From Roseiarcus sp963832305 (GTDB lineage Bacteria > Pseudomonadota > Alphaproteobacteria > Rhizobiales > Beijerinckiaceae): 64,000 nucleotides of DNA. The number at the start of each line of letters is the position of its first letter. Positions within the stretch are counted from its first letter, which is position 1. The notes under the pieces are model-generated. The model was not told the origin of the DNA and made no database searches. It worked only from the letters and a program-made list of their open reading frames with translations. The translations under genes and the position numbers were made by a program. The stretch is taken from the NCBI GenBank assembly GCA_963832305.1, contig CAWHTU010000018.1:124001-188000 (forward strand), written 5' to 3'. Of this stretch, positions 30,110-39,475 are shown piece by piece.

Positions 30110-31159
30110 TCAAGCCGGCGCCTTCCGCTTCGCCAGCGCCTCCCGCACCGCCGGCGCGACGACCGTGCCGAGCAGCTCGATCGAGCGCAGGATCGCGGTC
30201 TGCGGCTGGGCGCCGACCTGCATCTGCATGAGGTATCGGTCATGGCCGAACACCGCGTGCTGGGCGAGGATCTTGGCGATCGCCTCGTCGGGCGTCCCGA
30301 CCATCAGATGGCCGCGCGGGCCGCATCCTTGGTCGAACTGGGCGCGGGTGAGCGGCGGCCAGCCGCGCTCGCGGCCGATGCGGCTCATCACCTCGGCGTA
30401 GGGTGGAAAGAATGCGTCGATCGCGGCTTCCCGCGTGTCGGCGAGAAAGCCGTGGCCGTTGATGCCGACCGCGAGCCCGCCAGGCGCGACTCCGGCCTGG
30501 CGGCCGGCATCCCGATAGAGGTCGGCCAGCGGAGCGAAACGCGCGGGCTCGCCGCCGATGATCGCGATCGCCAGCGGCAGACCGAGCATGCCGGCGCGCG
30601 CGACCGATTGCGGCGTGCCGCCGGACGCGATCCAGACCGGCAGCGGCTGTTGCAGGGCGCGCGGGTAGACGCCCTGGCCGTTGAGCGGCGCCCGATGGCG
30701 GCCTTTCCAGACCACCTTGGGCTTGGCGCGGATCGCGAGCAGAAGATCGAGCTTCTCGGCGAACAGCTCGTCGTAATCCTGAAGGTCGTAGCCGAACAGC
30801 GGGAAGGATTCGATGAAGGACCCGCGTCCGGCCATGATCTCCGCCCTGCCGCCGGATATGAGATCGAGGGTGGCGAATTGCTGATAGACGCGAACCGGAT
30901 CGTCCGACGACAGCACCGTGACCGCGCTGGTCAGCCGGATGCGTTTGGTGCGCGCCGCGGCCGCAGCGAGCGCGACGGCCGGCGCGGAGACGGCGTAGTC
31001 CGGCCGATGATGCTCGCCGAGGCCGAACACGTCGAGGCCGACGCGGTCGGCGAGCTCGATCTGCTCCAAAACGTCGGCGAAGCTCCTGTCGACATCGACC
31101 GGCTCGCCCGTCACGGGATCGCGGCGGGTCTCGACGAAAGTGTAAGCGCCGAATTGCAT
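30110..31159 (-). CDS. LLM-class flavin-dependent oxidoreductase
   Basis: A luciferase-like (beta/alpha)8 monooxygenase of 349 residues. Family features include FGLGEHHRPDYAVSAPAV, IRLTSAVTVLSSDDPVRVYQ, the flavin-site MAGRGSFIESFPLFGY, and PVWIASGGTPQSVARAG. FMNH2 from a separate reductase is the usual cofactor source. The start chosen is ATG at 31159 with a GAGG site; two in-frame ATGs lie 4 and 13 codons upstream. Divergent from the AhpD-like gene; the substrate is unknown. Confidence 0.88.
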   Translation of the reverse strand: MQFGAYTFVETRRDPVTGEPVDVDRSFADVLEQIELADRVGLDVFGLGEHHRPDYAVSAPAVALAAAAARTKRIRLTSAVTVLSSDDPVRVYQQFATLDLISGGRAEIMAGRGSFIESFPLFGYDLQDYDELFAEKLDLLLAIRAKPKVVWKGRHRAPLNGQGVYPRALQQPLPVWIASGGTPQSVARAGMLGLPLAIAIIGGEPARFAPLADLYRDAGRQAGVAPGGLAVGINGHGFLADTREAAIDAFFPPYAEVMSRIGRERGWPPLTRAQFDQGCGPRGHLMVGTPDEAIAKILAQHAVFGHDRYLMQMQVGAQPQTAILRSIELLGTVVAPAVREALAKRKAPA

Positions 31160-31235
31160 AGGGGGCCTCATGAGCGCGCGATTCCCATCGCCGGACATGC
31201 GATGCTAGCATGATGGGAAAACGCGAGGGACGCCC

Positions 31236-31807
31236 GTGAGCGAACCGATCAGCCGATTTCCGCCGCCCGATCTTGCTGCCCTCCCGCGGACATCCGCGAG
31301 CGGATCGCCGCGGTGCAGGAAAAGTCGGGCTTCGTTCCCAACGTCTTTCTCGCGCTGGCGCGCCGGCCGGATGAGTTCCGCGCCTTCTTCGCCTATCATG
31401 ACGCGCTGATGGAGAAACCGGGGTCTTTGAGCAAGGCCGAGCGCGAGATGATCGTGGTCGCGACCTCGGGCGTCAACCAATGCCAGTATTGCGTCGTCGC
31501 TCACGGCGCGATCCTGCGCATCCGGGCGAAGAATCCGCTCATCGCCGATCAGGTCGCGATCAACCATCGCAAGGCCGACCTCGAGCCGCGGCAGAAGGCG
31601 ATGCTCGACTTCGCCATTAAGGTCGCCGAGCGCTCGCACGCCATCGACGACAAGGACTATGCGGAGCTCAAGAGCCACGGCTTCTCGGATGACGACGCCT
31701 GGGACATCGCCGCGATCGCCGCCATGTTCGCGATGTCCAACCGGCTCGCCAACGCATTCTCGATCCGACCCAACGATGAATTCTATATGATGGGGCGGGA
31801 GAGTTGA
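31236..31807 (+). CDS. Carboxymuconolactone decarboxylase/AhpD-like protein (one frameshift)
   Basis: A peroxidase-related AhpD-fold protein. The active-site motif is NQCQYCVVAHGAI, with CxxC and a following His. The N-terminus ISRFPPPDLAALP (GTG at 31236 with a GCGAGGGA site) is in a different frame from ADIRERIAAVQEKSGFVPNV; one missing base near 31285 explains the break and restores 190 residues. Such proteins reduce peroxides or act as thiol-disulfide hubs. It lies 72 bp ahead of the sugar dehydrogenase gene on the same strand. Confidence 0.82.
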
Positions 31808-31879
31808 AGCTGAGGCAGGAACCGGAAACGGACCGGGCGTGTTCTCTAAGCGGACGTGTTGCGACCGAAGGCGGCATAG

Positions 31880-33201
31880 ATGCGAATCGTGCTTCTCATT
31901 GTTGTTGGACTTGCCGGCGCGGGAACCGCCTTTGCCGATGAGGCGGTCCGCACCGGCGCGGCGGCGTTCGGCGACTGGCGCACGGATGCGCCGGGGGTGC
32001 GCCGCCTGATCACGCCTGCGGACCTGCCGGCGCCCTTTGCGACGCGCTCGACGGCGAATATGTCGCAGCACACCACTCGGACCGAGGCCGACATTCCAAA
32101 AGCGCCGCCGGGCTTCGCGGTGACTTTGTTCGCCACTGGGCTCGACACGCCTCGCGTCATTCGGATCGCGCCAAACGGCGACATCTTCGTCGCGGAAACC
32201 GGAGCAGGACGGGTGCGCGTCTTTCGTCCCGGGAGAATCTCAAGCCGGTCCGGCTCAAGGCGAGATTTTCGCCGAGGGCTTGCAGCAGCCGTATGGGATT
32301 GCGTTCTACCCTTCGGGGCAGGATCCGCGCTTCGTCTATGTCGCGACGCCGGACTCGGTCATGCGCTTTCCCTATCGCAGCGGCGACACGAAAGCCTCCG
32401 GCCCGCCCGAGAAAATCGCGAGCCTGCCGGGCGGCGGGAACCACTGGACCCGTGATCTCGCTTTCTCGCCCGACGACAGGACGCTGTTCGTCTCGGTCGG
32501 CTCCGGCAGCAATGTCGCGGAAGGCGCGCCGCGCGCAGACCAGGCCAGCATCGCGAAGGCGCCGCTCGGCGCCTCGTTCGGCGACGAACAGCGCCGCGCC
32601 GACGTGCTCGCCTTTGATCCTGAGGGCAAAAACGAGCGCGTCTACGCGACCGGCATTCGCAATTGTTCGGGCCTGGCGGTCGAGCCCGGGACGGGCGCGC
32701 TCTGGTGCGCCGTGAACGAGCGCGACGGACTCGGCGACGACTTGCCGCCCGACTATGCGACGCATGTCGCGGCCGGCGCCTTCTATGGCTGGCCCTGGTA
32801 CTATCTCGGCGACCATCAGGATCCGCGCCACAAGGGCGAGCGCGCCGATCTCGCGAATCGCGTCACGACGCCCGATGTTCTCATTCAGGCGCATTCGGCG
32901 CCGCTCGGCATCGCCTTCTACGCGGCGGATCAGTTTCCCGTCCGAATACAAAGGCGACGCGTTCGTGACGCTGCACGGCTCGTGGAACCGCTCGAAGCGC
33001 ACCGGCTACAAGGTCGTGCGCCTCCTGATGAAGGACGGCAAGCCGACCGGCGCATACGAGGATTTCCTTGTCGGCTTCGTTGGCGACGACAGGAGCGTCT
33101 GGGGCCGCCCGGTCGGGGTCGCGGCAGCGCGTGACGGTTCGCTGCTCGTCAGCGACGACGGCAGCGGTTCGATCTGGCGGGTGTCGTATAAGGGGAAGTG
33201 A
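31880..33201 (+). CDS. PQQ-type sugar (sorbosone) dehydrogenase homologue (three frameshifts)
   Basis: A secreted beta-propeller protein: Sec signal ending GAGTAFA, then a soluble-glucose/sorbosone dehydrogenase propeller with FATGLDTPRVIRIAPNGDIFVAETG, GLQQPYGIAFYP, NHWTRDLAFSPDD, YATGIRNCSGLAVEP and LHGSWNRSKRTGYKV. The frame breaks near 32232 (missing G in a GGG run), 32259 (missing G) and 32938 (extra C in a CCC run); repaired length is 440 residues. It would oxidise aldoses in the periplasm with PQQ. No pqq genes are in this window, so cofactor supply is from elsewhere or the protein is PQQ-independent. Confidence 0.85.
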
Positions 33202-33209
33202 CGCGTCGG

Positions 33210-34572
33210 TCAGTTCGCGAGCGCGGCCTCCACGCCGAGCCCGATCGAGAGCAGCCGATCGTCGTGCCCGCCGGGCGCAAGGAACTGGACGCCCGTGGGC
33301 AGATTCTCAGCGTCCGTGCCCGAAGGCAAAGCAAGGCCGCACATCCGAAACAGATTGCCGAGAAACGTATAGTGGATGGCGCGAAGATTGGTGAGGCGGA
33401 AGAGTTCGTCGTCGCGTTCGAGCGCGTCAATGGGCGGCGCGGTCATGGGCGTGCTCGGCAACACCAGCAACGCTCCCTCGAGATCGTCGGCCAATGCGGC
33501 AATGAGACTCTCACGCTCGCGCCGCAGGCTGATCGCGTCCTCTCCGCTGATTTCACGCGCGAGCAGGGCTCGCTTGACCACGCGACGATCCATCCGCTCG
33601 GCGTCAGCGGAATCGAAGATTGCGCGATGTTCGGCATAGGCTTCAATCGCGACCAGCGAGCCGTATCGCGCAACGAGGGCGCGCATCGCGCCGATCGACG
33701 GAACGGGCCTCGACGTAACTCTGGCGCCGGCCGCCGCAAGCCGTTTCACGGTCGCTTCGAGATTGGCGGCGACCGCAGTCTCCGCGTCGTCGATTCCTGA
33801 CTTGTCGGGCACGATGAAGTCGACGCCGCCGAGATCGAGGGGGCGCAAAGGAGCGGCCGGCCGCCCGCGCAGCGCCATGTCGATCAGCGCGCAATCCTCG
33901 ACCGTATGCGCGAGCGGGCCGATGGTGTCGAGCGTGCGCGAAAGCGGGAACACGCCCTGCTTGTCGATCCGCCCCTCGCTCGTCTTGAATCCGACGATGC
34001 CGCAGAACGAGGCCGGCGCCCGGATCGAGCCGCCGGTGTCGCTGCCGATCGCGCAAGGCGCAAGGCCGGCCGCAACCGCGACCGCCCCGCCCGAAGACGA
34101 CCCGCCGGCGATCCGGGGGGTAACGGCGTCACGCGGGTTTCTCGGCGTGCCGAAATGCGGATTGAGGCCAAGGGCGGAGAAGGCGAACTCGGAGAGATTG
34201 GTCTTTCCCAGGGCCACCATGCCGGCCGCCGACAGGTTCGCCACGATCGGCGCGTCCCTCTCTTTCGGCGGCGAGTTCGGCGAAGAGCGCCGACCCGGCG
34301 GCGGTGCGCTCGCCCGCCATGTCGACGAGGTCCTTCCAGGCGATCGGCGCGCCATCGAGCGGGCCTGCCAGGCGCCCGTCCCTGCGCCGCCGGCGGCTTG
34401 CCTCCGCTTCCTTCCGCGCCCGCTCGCGGGCGATGACAACGAAGGACGGATTGCCGCGATCGCGCTCGATGCGCTCAAGGAAGAATTCGGCCACTTCGAC
34501 CGGGTCGAGGTCGCCCTTGGCGATCAGCCGTCCGATCGCGGCGGCCGACCGCTTTTCCAGGTTCTCGATCAT
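33210..34572 (-). CDS. Amidase signature family protein (one frameshift)
   Basis: An amidase of 453 residues after repair. The catalytic Ser-cisSer-Lys triad is visible: Lys in APIAWKDLVDM, and the two serines in GGSSSGGAVAVAAG and SDTGGSIRAPASFCG. The N-terminal part (ATG at 34572) and the rest are in different frames; one extra base near 34264, around the LAAKERDAPIV junction, accounts for it. Substrate class (amide, urethane, indoleacetamide) cannot be told. It is convergent with the sugar dehydrogenase gene, 8 bp apart. Confidence 0.87.
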
Positions 34573-34764
34573 GTGGCGATAGGTCTCCGGTCATGGGACC
34601 GTATCGCCATTTTTTGCCCCGGCAAACTGCAAGGGCGTAAGACCCGGAAGAAATGGGGCAAGCGGCGCTCCGCCTGTAACGTCGAGGGGTCGTCGACAGG
34701 CGGCCGCTCTCCGCCGGTTTCATTGTGATATGCTAGAGTGGCACTGTTGGCACCGGAGGCAGTC

Positions 34765-35259
34765 TTGCGAAGCTTGGGCGCACTCTTGATTCTGGCGGCC
34801 GTCGTCGCTTTCAACGTTCCCGCTTTCGCCGCCGACCCGTTTCCGCCGACAGGGTCGGCGAAGCTCGCGGCCTATTCGGTCTGCCGCTCGGCGGTGATCG
34901 TCGACATGGGCCCGGTTGGCTCAAATTCGTCGGCGGAATGCATCGGGATCGTGAAGACCCGGGACGGGACGAAGCTCTTGGACAACCTCTCGATCCGCTG
35001 CCAGGAGGATGCCAAAGCGCGACCCGAAGGCTACGCGTTCACCGGCACATGCATCCATACCGACGCCGACGGCGACAAGATCTTCATGACCTACGAGGGC
35101 CCGGAAAGCGGGACGATCGCGCTCATCGGCGGAAGCGGTAAGTACAAGGACATAACAGGCTCCGGCAATTGGAGCGTCACGGACGCGCCGGGCAATACGG
35201 CGCAGCTCTTTCTATTCACGCTCACCTATGATGTGAACTGGACGACGAAGGGAAAGTAG
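34765..35259 (+). CDS. Small secreted beta-barrel-like protein, function unknown
   Basis: A 164-residue protein with a signal peptide (LRSLGALLILAAVVAFNVPAFA) and a mature domain rich in short beta strands. The segments SGKYKDITGSGNWSV and CIGIVKTRDGTKLLDNL resemble allene-oxide-cyclase/lipocalin-like barrels, but this is a weak resemblance. The start is TTG at 34765, preferred because GGAGG lies five bases upstream; a GTG nine codons further up is possible. Three cysteines in the mature part could form disulfides in the periplasm. No partner gene is evident. Confidence 0.65.
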   Translation: MRSLGALLILAAVVAFNVPAFAADPFPPTGSAKLAAYSVCRSAVIVDMGPVGSNSSAECIGIVKTRDGTKLLDNLSIRCQEDAKARPEGYAFTGTCIHTDADGDKIFMTYEGPESGTIALIGGSGKYKDITGSGNWSVTDAPGNTAQLFLFTLTYDVNWTTKGK

Positions 35260-35304
35260 TGCGGCGGCGTTGCCTTTTCTCCTTGGAGAAGATGGCCGGC
35301 GCGG

Positions 35305-35553
35305 TCAGCGCCAAATGAGTTTGATAGGCGTGCCGCCTGACCTCCCTCGTCCGACTTTCGGCGTGGCAATCTCGATCGCTTCGGTCTCGTCCCGGAAAAT
35401 ATTGAGTATGGCGCAGTCTCCCAATTCACATTGACTGAGCGACGCCGTGAGATCGCCCGCGTAAAGACCACCCAGCTCGGAGCGCACAATATCGAAAACA
35501 TGGTTGGGATTGGGGCGTTTGTACTGACCCGCGGCCTTGCCAGCGTCGAGCAA
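35305..35553 (-). CDS. Hypothetical protein (doubtful)
   Basis: An 82-codon frame whose composition looks natural (FDIVRSELGGLYAGDLTASL, ATPKVGRGRSGG) rather than the Arg/Pro-rich pattern of antisense frames here. It starts at TTG without a clear ribosome site, and I recognise no family. It could be a fragment of a degraded gene. Confidence 0.3.
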   Translation of the reverse strand: MLDAGKAAGQYKRPNPNHVFDIVRSELGGLYAGDLTASLSQCELGDCAILNIFRDETEAIEIATPKVGRGRSGGTPIKLIWR

Positions 35554-35715
35554 TACACAGGGGCGATTGCGTCGGTCTGCTCCCGACTACGGCCCCGTGC
35601 GCTGCCGAGCAGAAGCCAATGCAACAGGGCGCCGCTGGCGGAAGGCCTTCAACCGCCCTCGCCGTGGAGAAGCGTTCATTCCCGTCATCTTCGTAGCCAT
35701 CCGCCCGAAAATGAG

Positions 35716-35744
35716 AAGGGCCGCTCCTTGTCGGAACGGCCCTT
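35716..35744 (-). terminator. Terminator-like hairpin after the 24-codon ORF
   Basis: On the minus strand AAGGGCCGTTCC-GACAA-GGAGCGGCCCTT forms a 12-bp stem with one G-U pair, followed by CTCATTTT. It lies about 55 bases after the stop of the tiny ORF at 35801-35875 and would end its transcript. Confidence 0.6.
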
Positions 35745-35800
35745 CCATTGTCGCGCCCACGCAAGCTCGCCGGCGCCCTAGAGTTCTTGCCTAGCGAGCG

Positions 35801-35875
35801 CTATGCGCGAAATTCCTTCGCAGGGACAATAACCCAGGCCTCGTCGATCACGCGGAACGTAAGACAATGAGACAC
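35801..35875 (-). CDS. 24-codon ORF behind a near-perfect extended Shine-Dalgarno
   Basis: The peptide starts MSHCLTFRVIDEAW and ends PAKEFRA, then TAG. GTG at 35875 sits seven bases after GGAGG within AAAGGAGGTGATCC, which is fully complementary to the 16S 3' end. The plus strand here (CTGGATCACCTCCTTTC, 35875-35891) is identical to the last 17 bases region of this window's own 16S. An in-frame ATG 13 codons upstream (35914) lacks a ribosome site. A terminator-like hairpin follows. The product could be a real micropeptide, a leader peptide, or a remnant; no homologue is known to me. Confidence 0.5.
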   Translation of the reverse strand: MSHCLTFRVIDEAWVIVPAKEFRA

Positions 35876-35891
35876 TGGATCACCTCCTTTC

Positions 35892-36217
35892 GGCTGGTTG
35901 ACGACGCCAAACATGTTAGTGTGATTCGCGAAATTTGGAAGCGTGATTTTTTGCAACGAAGCTAAGGATTTGTTAGCGAATGGCGCGGAAAGCGCGCGCC
36001 GACCCTGGACCGGTTTTCGTTCACAACGCTCGACAAGGCCCATGGCGCCGATCTCCGCCACGATCTCGTTGGGTCGTGGCCGCACGTCGCCAGCTTTTTC
36101 ATAAATCATCCCTTTTTCCGCTCGGGGACCAGTTTTATACAGCGAAAGGGCCTAGGTGGTTCTACCTATAGCTTTGTCGGATTTACCAGCCAAGATCGAC
36201 CGGGCTCGCGGATTGGT
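35892..36217. other. Upstream region of the small ORF and of the GT39 gene
   Basis: About 325 bases with no supported gene. It must contain the promoter for the 24-codon ORF (minus strand) and probably that of the GT39 gene (plus strand); I can place neither with confidence. Confidence 0.4.
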
Positions 36218-37903
36218 TTGGTGGTAGGGTTAGGTTTCTTGCGATTGATTGCGCCCTCGCTGGGGGGAGCGGCCAGCGGGGGGTCGGAGAGCCTTCATGG
36301 GCCTGCCCCCAGCGCCAATCCCGCCGAGCCTGATCCTGGCCGCAAGACCACCCGACAGACGGCGGGCGGCGGCATTGGCCTGCGCTCCCTGCGATCGGCG
36401 CAGGACGAAGCGGCGGCGCTCCGCGTCGCAAACCGGCGCGCGGCGGCAATCATCCTCGCTTTTCTCGCCGCGCGGCTCGCCTTCGCTTTCGCGCTCGGCT
36501 TCGGCGTCGACGAAGCCTATACGCTCCCCATCTCGCGCGAGCTCAGGTGGTCTTATTTCGATCATCCGCCGCTCCATCAGTGGATCGCGCATTTTGCGGG
36601 GCTTATGACCGGCGAAGCGCTCGGCTCGCGACTTCCTTTCGTAGCGCTGTTCGCGGCGACCGGCTGGCTCCTCTACCGGCTGACGTCGGAGCTGTTCGGG
36701 CCCCGGGCAGGGCTCATCGCGTTGTTCGCTCTCAACGCCACGCCCTTCTTCTTCGCTTCCGCCGGGACCTGGATCGTGCCGGACGGGCCACTTCTGTTCG
36801 GCCTCGCGCTCGCGGCGTTTGCCCTCGCGCGGCTCTTCTTCGATCCCGGAGCGGACGAGCGCCGCGTCTGGCGACTCTGGCTCCTCGTCGGCGTTGGCTT
36901 CGGGCTCGCCGGCCTGTCGAAATATATCGGCGCGCTCGCGCCGCTCGGGCTTCTCGCGTTTCTCGCGCTCTCGCCCTCGGAGCGCCGCTGGTTTCGCCAC
37001 CCGGCCCCTTATTTCGCAGCGATGCTTGCCGGGCTGATCGTCCTTCCGGTCTTCGTGTGGAATGCCCAGCACGACTGGGTCTCCTTCGTTTTCCAGGGCT
37101 CGCGTGGCGTCGCGTCTGGGGGTCTGAAGCCGTGGGCGGTTCTGCGGGTCGCGCTTGGGCAGATCGCTTTTCTGTCGCCCTGGCTGTTCGTTCCGCTTGT
37201 TGCCGGCATCATTTCGGGCCTGCGCCGCTGGCGGGATGGCCGGCGGCTTTTTCTCTTGTGCCTCTCGCTTCCGCCGATTGCACTTTTCACGGCGGCGCCG
37301 CTGTGGATCGAAAGAGGCCAACCGCACTGGGCCATGACGGGGTGGTTCTTCGCTTTCCCGCTGATGGGCGCCTGGGCCCAGGATATCTCGGTCCCGGTCC
37401 GTAGCCTCCGCCGCTACGCCATTCTTTCCGTCGCCCTGCTCGCGATGCTAACCGCAGGCACGGTCGTCGAGGCGCGAACCGGCTGGCTGTGGCGCCTCTT
37501 GCCCGCCGGGACGACCGATCCGACGCTGGAAGCCTTCGACTGGAGCGGCCTTGCCAAAGCTCCGCTTCTCAAGCCCTCCCCGCCTTTCGTCATCTCCACG
37601 GGCTGGCGGGAAGCTGGCAAGATCGCGCTGGCGCTTGGGCCGCGGATTCCGGTCTTCGTCGTTTCGAATGACCCGAGGGGCTGGGCGTTCGTGAAAGGCG
37701 GCGAGGAGATGGTAGGCCGCGATGGCGTGCTAGTCGCCCGTCCGAGTGAACTTCCGGCGGTGCGGGCTGCCCTCGCGCCTCTTTTCGTCGTTCTTGGCGA
37801 AGCTGTGCCGGTTACGCTCTTTCGAAACGGCTCCCCAGCGGTCGAGCTGGCGCTGGTTCCGGCGAAAGGCTTGAAGCGGCCGCTGCCCCTGCCGTATCCG
37901 TAG
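36218..37903 (+). CDS. GT39/ArnT-like glycosyltransferase
   Basis: An integral membrane glycosyltransferase of the dolichyl-phosphate-mannose mannosyltransferase/ArnT clan, up to 561 residues. The catalytic-loop acidic motif FGVDEAYTLPISREL with DHPPLHQWIAHFAG (about residues 92-125) is typical, followed by about ten hydrophobic helices and a periplasmic C-terminal domain. It would transfer a sugar from a polyprenyl-phosphate donor to a lipid or protein on the periplasmic face. The start is uncertain: the first 65 residues are non-membrane and unlike the family, and no better start with a ribosome site is visible. Confidence 0.85.
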   Translation: MVVGLGFLRLIAPSLGGAASGGSESLHGPAPSANPAEPDPGRKTTRQTAGGGIGLRSLRSAQDEAAALRVANRRAAAIILAFLAARLAFAFALGFGVDEAYTLPISRELRWSYFDHPPLHQWIAHFAGLMTGEALGSRLPFVALFAATGWLLYRLTSELFGPRAGLIALFALNATPFFFASAGTWIVPDGPLLFGLALAAFALARLFFDPGADERRVWRLWLLVGVGFGLAGLSKYIGALAPLGLLAFLALSPSERRWFRHPAPYFAAMLAGLIVLPVFVWNAQHDWVSFVFQGSRGVASGGLKPWAVLRVALGQIAFLSPWLFVPLVAGIISGLRRWRDGRRLFLLCLSLPPIALFTAAPLWIERGQPHWAMTGWFFAFPLMGAWAQDISVPVRSLRRYAILSVALLAMLTAGTVVEARTGWLWRLLPAGTTDPTLEAFDWSGLAKAPLLKPSPPFVISTGWREAGKIALALGPRIPVFVVSNDPRGWAFVKGGEEMVGRDGVLVARPSELPAVRAALAPLFVVLGEAVPVTLFRNGSPAVELALVPAKGLKRPLPLPYP

Positions 37904-37945
37904 GCTGGGAGAGGGTCTCAGTCGTCGTTCGTCGGCCGAAAAGAA

Positions 37946-39286
37946 TCAAGCCGCGCCCGCGACCGCGTCGCAGACGTCGCTGACTGCCGAATTGACCAGG
38001 GCCTTGTCGTCCGCTTCGCCCATGACCCGGATCACCGGCTCGGTGCCGGAAGGCCGGATCACGAGCCGGCCGCGGTCGCCAAGTCGCGCGGTCGCCTCGG
38101 CGATCGCCTTGGTGACAGCCGGATGCTCGAGCGGCTTTCCGCCGTTGAAGCGGACGTTGCGCAAGACCTGCGGCACCGGCTCGAACCGCCGGCAGACTTC
38201 GCTCGCCGGCTTGCCGGCTTTATGGACGACCGCGAGCACCTGAAGCGCCGCCACCAGGCCGTCGCCGGTGGTCGCGTAGTCCGACAGGATGATGTGGCCC
38301 GACTGCTCGCCGCCGACGTTGAAGCCTTTCTCGCGCATCCGCTCGATCACATAGCGGTCGCCGACCGCGGTGCGCTCGAGGGCGAGGCCGAGGGCCGCCA
38401 GATGGCGCTCGAGGCCGAGGTTCGACATCACCGTCGCGACAATCCCCGGCTTGGCGAGACGGCCCTCGTCGCGCCAGCTCTCGGCGACCACGGCCATTAC
38501 CTGGTCGCCGTCGATCAGATGGCCTTTCTCGTCGACGATGATCATCCGGTCGGCGTCGCCGTCGAGGGCGATGCCGACGTCGGCCCGCATTTCGCGCACC
38601 TTGCGCGCCAGCGCCTCGGGCGCCGTCGAGCCGACTTCGAAATTGATGTTGAGCCCGTTCGGGTCGACGCCGATCTTGATCACCTCGGCCCCAAGTTCCC
38701 ACAAGGCTTCGGGCGCGACCTTGTAGGCCGCGCCATTGGCGCAGTCGATCACGACCCGCAGGCCCTCGAGCGAGACTTCGCGGGAGAGCGTCCGCTTGGC
38801 GTATTCAATGTAGCGGGCCTGGACGTCGTCGATGCGCTTGGCGCGGCCGAGGTCCGGGGAGCGGGCGAGCATCGGCGCGACGTCGCCGTCCATCAAGGCC
38901 TCGATCCGGGCCTCGACATCGTCGGAGAGCTTGTAGCCGTCGGGGCCGAACAGCTTGATGCCGTTGTCCTCGTAAGGGTTGTGCGAGGCCGAGATCATCA
39001 CCCCGAGATCGCAGCGCATCGAGCGGGTCAGCATCGCCACCGCGGGCGTCGGAACCGGGCCCAACAGCAGAACATCGACGCCGACCGACGTGAAGCCGGC
39101 GACCAGCGCGTATTCGATCATGTAGCTCGAAAGCCGGGTGTCCTTGCCGATGACCACACGATGGCGATGTTCGCCGCGGCGAAAAGCAACGCCGGCGGCC
39201 TGGCCGACCTTCAACGCCACGTCGGCGGTGATCTTGCTGTTAGCGCGGCCCCGGATGCCGTCGGTGCCGAAATATTTGCGCGCCAT
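37946..39286 (-). CDS. glmM: Phosphoglucosamine mutase
   Basis: Converts glucosamine-6-phosphate to glucosamine-1-phosphate for UDP-GlcNAc, peptidoglycan and lipid A. The 446-residue protein starts MARKYFGTDGIRGRAN. The phosphoserine loop is VMISASHNPYEDNGIK (about residues 95-110), the metal loop DGDADRMI, the sugar loop GGEQSGHII, and the phosphate-binding loop RPSGTEPVIRVM. The ATG at 39286 is the family start; an upstream extension to 39340 is not conserved. Convergent with GT39; divergent from pgm. Confidence 0.96.
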   Translation of the reverse strand: MARKYFGTDGIRGRANSKITADVALKVGQAAGVAFRRGEHRHRVVIGKDTRLSSYMIEYALVAGFTSVGVDVLLLGPVPTPAVAMLTRSMRCDLGVMISASHNPYEDNGIKLFGPDGYKLSDDVEARIEALMDGDVAPMLARSPDLGRAKRIDDVQARYIEYAKRTLSREVSLEGLRVVIDCANGAAYKVAPEALWELGAEVIKIGVDPNGLNINFEVGSTAPEALARKVREMRADVGIALDGDADRMIIVDEKGHLIDGDQVMAVVAESWRDEGRLAKPGIVATVMSNLGLERHLAALGLALERTAVGDRYVIERMREKGFNVGGEQSGHIILSDYATTGDGLVAALQVLAVVHKAGKPASEVCRRFEPVPQVLRNVRFNGGKPLEHPAVTKAIAEATARLGDRGRLVIRPSGTEPVIRVMGEADDKALVNSAVSDVCDAVAGAA

Positions 39287-39475
39287 GCGTGTAGATCCCG
39301 TGGGACGAATCGAACGGCAGCTTACAGGGATCGGCTTCATACCTCATCTTTGGTCAAGAAAGTTTCACAAATCGTTTCTACCCGTTAACGATCCGGGTCG
39401 GCGTTGCCGGGGGCAGGGCAGGCCCCTAGAGTGGCCGGACGTCGCTGAGAACCCGCGCGCAGGAGGACGCCGCAC

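Larger units (their letters stand above)
35260..35800. other. Poorly coding stretch with a terminator-like hairpin
   Basis: Apart from the weak candidate ORF at 35305-35553 and the hairpin at 35716-35744, I see no supported gene, repeat or RNA in these 540 bases. Confidence 0.5.

Noticed and set aside
29645..30113. Overlapping minus-strand frames reading heptapeptide repeats (GFDFVAP)
   Set aside because: The repeat changes frame after one unit, starts are weak, and the 3' part is antisense to the Gfo/Idh gene. I treat it as a DNA repeat.
30242..31213. Plus-strand frame of 323 codons
   Set aside because: Antisense to the LLM oxidoreductase gene, which has clear family motifs.
35801..36109. 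102-codon minus-strand frame that includes the 24-codon ORF
   Set aside because: Only its last 24 codons follow a ribosome site; the upstream part has none and contains the perfect Shine-Dalgarno in frame, so the short start is preferred.
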